Shown: positions 1 to 5,427 of the stretch, in pieces
How the letters are laid out: the number at the start of each line of letters is the position of its first letter
How positions within the stretch are numbered: position 1 is the stretch's first letter
Assembly (NCBI GenBank): GCA_030374735.1
Contig: JASCIV010000810.1
Span: 1 to 11,847, forward strand
DNA: 11,847 bases
Source of the DNA: Gracilaria caudata
Taxonomy: Eukaryota; Rhodophyta; Florideophyceae; Gracilariales; Gracilariaceae
Direction of reading: 5' to 3'
Notes under the pieces: model-generated
Told to the model about the DNA's origin: nothing
The model's database searches: none
What the model saw: the letters and a program-made list of their open reading frames with translations, nothing else
Translations under genes and position numbers: made by a program

Positions 1-32
<32 letters not shown>

Positions 33-73
33 CACACGCACACACACACACACACGCACACACACACACACAC
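1..73. repeat. (CA)n dinucleotide microsatellite, interrupted
   Basis: Continuous CA repeat from the window edge to position 73, so its true length is unknown. Three A-to-G interruptions (positions 26, 38 and 56) turn CA into CG, and the alternating purine-pyrimidine pattern is kept throughout. It lies about 285 bp beyond the stop codon of the minus-strand ALY/REF-like gene. No coding role is seen. Confidence 0.97.
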
Positions 74-357
74 TCCTACTACCTTTACCATGAAAACCTC
101 AAGAGCAGAATGCAACCCAAAACCCTCACACATAGCCAGCCAAAAGGTGCTCAGCAACCAACACAATCCGCCACGAGTTCAGACAAACCGCTTGAGTCCG
201 AATCACGACGATAACAACATCAACAAGAAACATTCAAAAAAAAGTATGAACGCTGCATAGTGTCTCCGCGCAATCCAAGAGAAACTTGAGAGAGCAAACT
301 CGCTGCAACAAAAAAGAACGAGTTTGGCAGAGAAAAGAGAGTCGCAACAACAAGCGT
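74..357. other. 3' flank of the ALY/REF-like gene, no gene seen
   Basis: This stretch separates the microsatellite from the stop codon at 358-360. On the minus strand it would be the 3' UTR and terminator region. A good 3' splice-site lookalike (T-rich tract ending TTGCAG, cut after position 303) lies on the minus strand, but every reading frame beyond it gives sequence unlike a REF C-terminus. No AATAAA signal was spotted. The short ORFs here are not supported. Confidence 0.6.
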
Positions 358-1260
358 TCAAATTCCATTACCCATGCTAAGATGCATGGGGCGATTGTTA
401 AGCGGAACGTTATCCAGGGTCTTGATAGCTGCTTCCGCATCGGCGCGTCTCTGAAAAACGATGTCTGCGGAACCATTTGGATTGCCCTCACGATCGTACA
501 AGAGGCGAAGCTCTTTGACAGCGCCAACCATTCCAAATAAATCCGCCAATCCAGTGGTGGTTACATCGTCACTAAGATTATCGACAAATACAACCTTTCC
601 TGTATGATCCTCCCCATCATTCTGAGGTTCAGAACGATTCCTCCTGTAATAACCTTGTTGCGAATCGAACCCGCGGTCGTATTCATTCATGTGATGGTCC
701 CTGTCGTAATCGCTATCCCTTTCATGCGAGTACAATCGATCATCATCCTCGTCTTCATAGTAGTCAGCCCGACGATCCTCTTCGTATTCCTCCGAATACG
801 GAGAAGACCTGGTACCTCTCCGGTCGTAGTAATTCTTCCTCACCCCGCCGCGAACGCCCAAATTCGCGCCTTGAGCCGGTGCCTGCGGCTGCATTCTACG
901 TGAAGGATCGCGCACAACAATCTGACGTCCACGATAACCCGACACAATCTTCATGATAGGCGCGCGACCTTGGTCATCAAACGGAGGGTATGGGTTTGCC
1001 CGGCGGTCGTAATCGGAGTCAGCGCCCGAGCGATAACGATACGAAGAAGGCGAAGACTGCGAAGCGGCGGCTGGCGAAGGCGGGAAGCCCGAGGATGGGC
1101 GTCTACCGCTGCCGCCGCCGCCGCCGCCGCCGCCGCCGACAAGACGCGTCTCGCCGGTCTTTGGGTCGCGCACGACGATAGGACGCCTACGGAACGAAGA
1201 GGGGTATGGCGGTGGGGGGGCGGCGGAATCGTGATGGTCAAGCATAGCGTCAGGATTCAT
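358..1260 (-). CDS. ALYREF: ALY/REF-family mRNA export adaptor, RRM protein
   Basis: A 300-residue protein with one RRM at about residues 222-296. RNP2 is VFVDNL (224-229) and RNP1 is GSADIVF (263-269). The run DREGNPNGSAD followed by VPLNNRPM matches the ALY/REF/Yra1 RRM type, which couples transcription and splicing to nuclear mRNA export through TREX. The N-terminal two thirds are low complexity: Pro/Ser rich, nine glycines (42-50), then a Tyr/Asp/Arg/Glu-rich stretch (about 140-215). The motif R-x-IVVRDP occurs twice (residues 26-33 and 112-119). The frame is open upstream to a TTG, but the first ATG is at 1258-1260 with a poor -3 base (T). A second ATG, five residues in (1243-1245), has G at -3 and may be used. 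The protein stops just after the RRM, without the usual C-terminal RGG box and UAP56-binding tail. Family assignment is good; precise function is inferred. Confidence 0.85.
   Translation of the reverse strand: MNPDAMLDHHDSAAPPPPYPSSFRRRPIVVRDPKTGETRLVGGGGGGGGGSGRRPSSGFPPSPAAASQSSPSSYRYRSGADSDYDRRANPYPPFDDQGRAPIMKIVSGYRGRQIVVRDPSRRMQPQAPAQGANLGVRGGVRKNYYDRRGTRSSPYSEEYEEDRRADYYEDEDDDRLYSHERDSDYDRDHHMNEYDRGFDSQQGYYRRNRSEPQNDGEDHTGKVVFVDNLSDDVTTTGLADLFGMVGAVKELRLLYDREGNPNGSADIVFQRRADAEAAIKTLDNVPLNNRPMHLSMGNGI
1111..1137 (-). repeat. (GGC)9 trinucleotide repeat coding for polyglycine
   Basis: Nine uninterrupted GCC units on the plus strand read as nine GGC glycine codons (residues 42-50) in the ALY/REF-like protein. 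The pure codon run suggests replication slippage. The same repeat creates polyalanine and polyarginine ORFs in other frames, which are artefacts. Confidence 0.95.
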
Positions 1261-1424
1261 ACAAGACGAGAGGCGCGAAAGCTGAGAAGGATCTCGAGGG
1301 GAGGCGGGCGAGCGCGTTGGGACGAACGGCTGCAAGAAGCGGAACGGAAGGGCACCTGAAATGTAAAGAGAGCGCGAACGGTGGCGCGGTTTTGTCTCGT
1401 CGCAGCGAAGGGCGTTTGGCGCGT

Positions 1425-1440
1425 CGCCTGCGCGCAGGCG
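1425..1440. promoter_or_regulatory. 16-bp perfect GC-rich palindrome upstream of ALY/REF
   Basis: CGCCTGCGCGCAGGCG is its own reverse complement. It lies about 165 bp upstream of the ATG at 1260. The CTGCGCGCAG core looks somewhat like NRF-1-type GCGC dyads known from other eukaryotes, but no factor can be assigned. Binding-site function is inferred from symmetry and position only. Confidence 0.4.
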
Positions 1441-1513
1441 CTCGGCGCTTTGTTCATGGCGGCTTCATGTGCATGGGAGTGGACGGCGCTGGTTAGCAAC
1501 GTCCTTTTCGTGG

Positions 1514-1521
1514 ACACGTGT
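1514..1521. promoter_or_regulatory. CACGTG (G-box/E-box) in the ALY/REF promoter
   Basis: ACACGTGT is an 8-bp palindrome around CACGTG, about 255 bp upstream of the ALY/REF ATG. CACGTG is the core site of bHLH and bZIP factors. The same hexamer recurs as CCACGTGG at 4049-4056 and 5337-5344. Confidence 0.35.
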
Positions 1522-1579
1522 GTTTCTGTGCGTTGTTATCCCTTTTTATTTATTTTCAAGAACATTGGGAAACATCATT

Positions 1580-1600
1580 TTCACCTCGTACGAAGGTGAA
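1580..1600. repeat. Inverted repeat, 7-bp arms with 7-nt loop
   Basis: TTCACCT (1580-1586) and AGGTGAA (1594-1600) are exact reverse complements flanking the loop CGTACGA. It could be a small hairpin or a dyad binding site. It lies about 320 bp upstream of the ALY/REF start and about 440 bp past the aminotransferase stop. No role is known. Confidence 0.5.
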
Positions 1601-2037
1601 CCTTTACCCCTTGCATGATGGTTCCACGGCACAAGGCAACAAGAGTCAAAAGTTCAACCTAAAACCCTCTGAGCCCTCTCTCGCGCCCTCTCTATTTGCG
1701 ACCAGATGCGCCTAATTCGAACTTGGTGTGGAGCGTTTCCGTACAAACGAAGCGTTCTATAAACCCCAAGGGTTTCATCGCGGGGACGAAGGGTGCAAAG
1801 GCACAGTCGAACGATCCTCCTCGCTGCGGATTCTATCGAGAAATAATCACACCATAACCTCGACAGAATGCGAACATCCTTGGTGCAACAATCCTGTGTA
1901 CAAATTTTATGGTACGAGCGCTACGACAGCCATCGTCGAAACAAAAGAAAAGGCTAGTAAATTTCCCTGAGAAACGGTTCGGTCAACCAGAAGATTAAGC
2001 ACTTCGCTACAAGCAGAATGTCATCTACACACACGAT

Positions 2038-3276
2038 CTAGAATTGCGAGAAATACTGCTTCAGCGCTTGTCCAGCGGCCTTAATTTGATCTATCGTGAC
2101 GCCAGAGAACGCAAATCGAACATACATTTGCGTTTCGCCCGGAATGGGCGTCCCAAAGTGCGCTCTGGTACAGAAGGAAACTCCAGTACTTTGCAACACC
2201 TTTGATCTGAACTCTTCAATGTGAGTTACGCCCATCTTGCTCATGGCCTCCGTCACATTGCCCATCATGTAGAACGTAGCCTTCGGCTTGATAGCCTTGA
2301 AACCAGGTACCTCGTTCAATACATCGTACAGTACGTCACGGCGTTCCTCAAGTTCTGCCACCATGTCCTTCGTAAATTTGGCCGCAGCGGGGTCAGTGAG
2401 TGCCGTCACTCCCGCCACCTGTACAAAGTGAGTGGTGCAGGCCTCGTCATTGGTATTGATTTTGGTCACTTGATCAATCAACCACTTCGGACCAAGCACA
2501 CCTCCCAGACGCCATCCAGTCATGGCAAAGCTCTTGGAGAAAGTGTAGTCACACACGGTACGAGACAACATTCCAGGGAGTTTCGCAATGTGTACGAAAT
2601 CGGTCTGTGGGAAGTCTGAGAAAATAATTTGATAGTAAGGGTCGTCGGAGAACACGAACAAATCCTTCTCGATACAAAGGGCGGCAATGTCCTCCAATTC
2701 GTGAAGGCTATGAGCCACACCCATGGGGTTCTGGAAGTTGTTCAGGAAGATAGCCTTAGTTCGACTGGTGACCTTGGACTCCAAATCGTTGATGTCCAAC
2801 ACGAAGCCGTCTTCAGTTTCCTTATAGCAGTAAGGCACCGGCTTGGTGTTCAGGAAGCGTGCCATACTCTCGTAGATAGGATAACCTGGACTAGGGAACA
2901 GCACTTCATCACCCTCGTTACAAACACACATGAGGAACTTTCCGATGCCGGGTTTGCCACCGCTCTGAATGGACACGTTCTCAGCGGAGTACTCCAGTCC
3001 AAACACCTTGTTGTAGTGGTCAGCCATGGCAGCTCTGAGAGAGGGGATACCAGCGGCGGAGCAGTAGCCCGTGAAACCATCGTCCAACGCCTTTTTGCAG
3101 GCGTCAACGACGACCTTGGGTGTGCGGAAGTTGAGGTCACCAATGTGGAATGGGTACACCGTCTTGCCGGTAGCCTTAATTTGCCCGGCCTCCATCGCCA
3201 CTGCGTAAGCGGTCTCTGTACCGAGACGGCCGAGACGGTCTGCCAAAGGGTCACGGTAGTTTGCAACGGATCCCAT
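2038..3276 (-). CDS. Class I/II PLP-dependent aminotransferase (aspartate aminotransferase-like)
   Basis: A 412-residue fold-type I aminotransferase of normal length. The PLP lysine is K248 in SKSFAMTGWR, with phosphate-contacting R256 following. The expected asparagine is N183 (QNPMG, for the usual NPTG). The pyridine-binding aspartate is D211 in DDPYY (usual form DE-x-Y), Y214 follows, and R387 in YVRFAF fits the substrate-carboxylate arginine. The segment GGKPG (106-110) followed by PSPGYPIYESM belongs to an aspartate aminotransferase-like branch rather than classical mitochondrial GOT. It would swap an amino group between an amino acid and a 2-oxo acid; the exact substrate pair is unknown. 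The frame runs up to a TTG at 3333, but the ATG at 3274-3276 in context AAAC-ATG-G is the credible start. With that start there is no transit peptide, so a cytosolic location is likely. It is divergent from the reductase gene at 4197. Confidence 0.93.
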   Translation of the reverse strand: MGSVANYRDPLADRLGRLGTETAYAVAMEAGQIKATGKTVYPFHIGDLNFRTPKVVVDACKKALDDGFTGYCSAAGIPSLRAAMADHYNKVFGLEYSAENVSIQSGGKPGIGKFLMCVCNEGDEVLFPSPGYPIYESMARFLNTKPVPYCYKETEDGFVLDINDLESKVTSRTKAIFLNNFQNPMGVAHSLHELEDIAALCIEKDLFVFSDDPYYQIIFSDFPQTDFVHIAKLPGMLSRTVCDYTFSKSFAMTGWRLGGVLGPKWLIDQVTKINTNDEACTTHFVQVAGVTALTDPAAAKFTKDMVAELEERRDVLYDVLNEVPGFKAIKPKATFYMMGNVTEAMSKMGVTHIEEFRSKVLQSTGVSFCTRAHFGTPIPGETQMYVRFAFSGVTIDQIKAAGQALKQYFSQF

Positions 3277-3641
3277 GTTTGTGTTGTGTAGAATGGAAAA
3301 GGCGTACGCAAGGTACAAACGAAGCGCAAGCAAGGAGAAAGCGGAGGCGTTTCAGGTAGACGCCGACTCAAAGAGCTCTGATGGTAGGCGAAGTCGTACT
3401 CGAGCCGCTCACCTCGGTGAGACGCTGCTATTTAAGGGTGGACGAGGAGCAATCCGACGCAATCGTCGAGGGCCGCGGCACACACAAACGGCCACCCTGT
3501 ACCACATCCGGGCGCCGTGCGCGGCCATGGGATTGTGCATTTTGCACGGGAAATTGCGGTTGGTGGAAATAAGGCAGAACCGACGTGACGGTGTGACGGG
3601 CAACCGCCGCGTCCGTACGAGAAAAGATCTGATTACGTACG

Positions 3642-3667
3642 GGCCAATATCGTTGTCAACGGCCAAT
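3642..3667 (+). promoter_or_regulatory. Tandem GGCCAAT (CCAAT) boxes
   Basis: GGCCAAT occurs at 3642-3648 and again at 3661-3667, 19 bp apart, each followed by A and preceded by an ACGG-type sequence. Paired CCAAT boxes bind NF-Y in many eukaryotes and are common in bidirectional promoters. They sit near the middle of the divergent region. Function is inferred. Confidence 0.45.
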
Positions 3668-4048
3668 AGTCTCGCGACTTTTCATCCACGGCCACTCGCT
3701 GCCGGCCAAGTGTGCGCTTCCACCGTTGTATTGTCCCGCGCTCACCACCCTTCGCTGGGACGTCACGCTCGAGATTGCCAGCATCGCACGCCATGCGCCT
3801 CGCATGCAGGGCGAGTCGCCGGCGGCGGCGCGCACAAGTGGTGGTTCGGCATACGAGTGGAGGCGGTTTGGGCGGGTGGCTGGCTCGAGATGCGCGCGCT
3901 CAATGTGTGCAGCACCAACGCTTCGCTCGAATCGTGCGGCGGCGGCGCTTCGAATTTTGCACCTCCTGCTGCGGGATATTTTAACTGTGCGCGCGTCGCG
4001 TGCCACACGTTCGATACGCCACCGTGACAAACCGTCATCGGCCTAACG

Positions 4049-4056
4049 CCACGTGG
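4049..4056. promoter_or_regulatory. CCACGTGG box upstream of the reductase
   Basis: Perfect 8-bp palindrome with a CACGTG core, about 140 bp upstream of the first reductase ATG (4197) and about 285 bp upstream of the second (4341). This is a reasonable promoter distance for a bHLH or bZIP site. Function is not shown. Confidence 0.4.
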
Positions 4057-4196
4057 ACACGATAATTCGCAGAGTGTTTTGAGTGGCGTGTCGCTTTCTC
4101 CGTGACATCTGCGGACGCCGATCAACGCGTGCCGACGCAGCCGCCTGTTGTCCACACACTCCCGACCGTTCGTCTTGTCGCAGCTCGTAATCTTCC

Positions 4197-5333
4197 ATGA
4201 TCTCACGTCTCGCCTTCGTCGCCCATTTATCCCTATCCAGAAACGTGCTTACGCTTCCTTTCTCCCTTGCTCGTTCCCCTTCGGTTCATCCTCTGTTTCC
4301 CGCACCTTCCCCGCAGAGAAACTCTCACTCATACTGCACCATGGTCATCCCGCCCTCCGGAACCTGGCGCGTCGTCGTCACTCGTCGCGTGCCAGCGCCC
4401 GCAATGGACATGCTTCGTGACGCCAACCTCGACCTCGATATCTGGGATTCGGACGATCCCATGCCTCACCAAACGCTAATCGAAAAGGTTTCCGAGGGTT
4501 GTGACGCCTTGTACTGCGTGCTTACCGACAAGATCAGCGCCGATGTTTTGGAGGCTGCCGGCCAACGTCTTAAGATCGTGTCCACGATGAGCGTAGGGTA
4601 CAATCACGTTGATATTGCTGAGTGTAAGAAGAGAGAAATTAAGGTCTCTCACACCCCTAACGTGCTCACTGAAACTACGGCTGATACCGCCCTCGGTCTG
4701 GTGCTGGCTGCGTGTAGACGATTTAAGGAGGCTACTGCTTCCGTCCTCGATGGCACTTGGGGAACTTGGACACCAATGGGTATGTGTGGACAAGACGTTC
4801 ATGACTCTACGGTGGGTATTATCGGCATGGGACGTATCGGCTCTGCTGTTGCTCGAAGATTGCATGCGTTCAACTGTAACATACTGTACTGGGATATCTG
4901 TCGCATCGAGTCTGTTGAGGAAAAGTTCGATGCCAAATTTGCAGAAATGGACGACCTGCTCTCGCAATCTGATATTGTGATCACGCTGTGTCCTCTCAAC
5001 GAGCACACTACACACATGTTCAACATGGAAAAGTTCAAAAAGATGAAAAAGACGGGTGTGTTTATCAATCCTGCAAGAGGAGAATTGGTCAATCAAGACG
5101 ATCTTGTTGAGGCCTTGCAGCAGGGCGAAATTTTCTCCGCCGGTGTGGATGTGACAACACCGGAACCTATTCCAACCGATCATCCGCTTGTCAAGTTACC
5201 CAATTGCTTTATTCTGCCCCATATTGGCAGCGCTTCGATGGGAACAAGAACCGCCATGGCAGTTTTGGCTTCTAAGAATGTGGTGGCCGCATACAATGGA
5301 AAACCGCTTCCAAGTGCTGTTAGGGGTATGTAG
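4197..5333 (+). CDS. GRHPR: Glyoxylate/hydroxypyruvate reductase (D-2-hydroxyacid dehydrogenase)
   Basis: Reduces glyoxylate to glycolate and hydroxypyruvate to D-glycerate. From the first ATG it has 378 residues; from the internal ATG at 4341 (M49) it has 330, close to animal GRHPR. The family start VVVTRRVPAP, the WDSDDPMP segment and STMSVG (129-134) match GRHPR closely. The nucleotide-binding motif is GMGRIG (210-215). Catalytic residues are R294 (NPARG), E323 (TPEP) and H342 (PHIGSA). D233 ends the second Rossmann strand where animal GRHPR has Gly-Arg, which suggests NADH preference. Residues 1-48 contain no Asp or Glu and are rich in Ser, Leu, Pro and Arg, like an organelle targeting peptide. 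ATG-4197 has a poor context (T at -3) while ATG-4341 is in ideal CACC-ATG-G, so leaky scanning could give two forms. The 48 residues could instead be a chance-open pyrimidine-rich leader. A candidate intron overlaps the last codons. Confidence 0.93.
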   Translation: MISRLAFVAHLSLSRNVLTLPFSLARSPSVHPLFPAPSPQRNSHSYCTMVIPPSGTWRVVVTRRVPAPAMDMLRDANLDLDIWDSDDPMPHQTLIEKVSEGCDALYCVLTDKISADVLEAAGQRLKIVSTMSVGYNHVDIAECKKREIKVSHTPNVLTETTADTALGLVLAACRRFKEATASVLDGTWGTWTPMGMCGQDVHDSTVGIIGMGRIGSAVARRLHAFNCNILYWDICRIESVEEKFDAKFAEMDDLLSQSDIVITLCPLNEHTTHMFNMEKFKKMKKTGVFINPARGELVNQDDLVEALQQGEIFSAGVDVTTPEPIPTDHPLVKLPNCFILPHIGSASMGTRTAMAVLASKNVVAAYNGKPLPSAVRGM

Positions 5334-5427
5334 ATGCCACGTGGTGTAGAACACTTTCCATTTTGCGCAGTAAATCTGTGGCACCCCATGCCGGTGGGCT
5401 TGTTTCTAACCTTCGCCGCTTGCGCAG
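5326..5427 (+). other. Candidate intron at the 3' end of the reductase gene
   Basis: The last codons contain GTATGT (5326-5331), a strong 5' splice signal. It is followed by TTCTAAC (branch-like CTAAC at 5406-5410) and a GCAG acceptor ending at 5427, 18 nt after the branch A. Splicing removes 102 nt, including the TAG at 5331-5333. It would replace the final Gly-Met with 24 residues (starting DHVKL, ending CAL) and move the stop to 5499-5501. Without splicing, the protein length already matches animal GRHPR, so this may be a regulated or chance site. Confidence 0.4.

Larger units (their letters stand above)
1261..2037. other. Intergenic: ALY/REF promoter side and aminotransferase 3' flank
   Basis: Both flanking genes are on the minus strand, so this holds the 3' end of the aminotransferase gene (near 2037) and the promoter and leader of the ALY/REF-like gene (near 1261). 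The coding-strand leader from about 1261 to 1380 is pyrimidine-rich. It contains a 16-bp GC palindrome, a CACGTG site and a 7-bp-stem hairpin, listed separately. An 80-codon plus-strand frame at 1728-1970 has no recognisable features and is not called. Confidence 0.6.
3277..4196. promoter_or_regulatory. Divergent promoter region, aminotransferase (-) and reductase (+)
   Basis: About 920 bp between two start codons on opposite strands. It is GC-rich and CpG-rich, so several frames stay open by chance, including a 250-codon plus-strand frame at 3275-4027. Visible elements are tandem GGCCAAT boxes (3642-3667), closely spaced TGACG sites (3586-3590 and 3594-3598), a GACGTCAC site at 3759-3766, the inverted repeat GTGCA-TTT-TGCAC (3535-3547) and a CCACGTGG box (4049-4056). 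The side nearest the aminotransferase has a coding-strand pyrimidine-rich leader (about 3277-3360). Confidence 0.65.

Noticed and set aside
1..73. CRISPR-like or telomeric repeat array
   Set aside because: A simple dinucleotide repeat without spacers; it matches an ordinary microsatellite.
1261..1335. Upstream TTG start adding 25 residues to the ALY/REF-like protein
   Set aside because: Not an ATG, and the extra residues only reflect the pyrimidine-rich leader.
951..1359. Polyalanine and polyarginine ORFs on both strands around the GCC repeat
   Set aside because: They are other-frame readings of the (GGC)9 repeat and GC-rich N-terminal region of the ALY/REF-like gene, with no domain or credible start.
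2629..3291. 220-codon plus-strand ORF opposite the aminotransferase
   Set aside because: Antisense shadow of a well-supported enzyme gene with all active-site residues on the minus strand.
3277..3333. Upstream TTG start adding 19 residues to the aminotransferase
   Set aside because: TTG starts are not expected in eukaryotic nuclear genes, and the ATG at 3274-3276 has a strong context and fits the family.
4043..4072. CTAAC followed by GCAG before the reductase, as a 5' UTR intron end
   Set aside because: The acceptor side looks reasonable, but no GTATGT or GTAAGT donor was found upstream, so there is no complete intron to call.
4476..5183. 235-codon minus-strand ORF opposite the reductase
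   Set aside because: Antisense shadow of the reductase coding sequence, whose catalytic motifs are clear on the plus strand.
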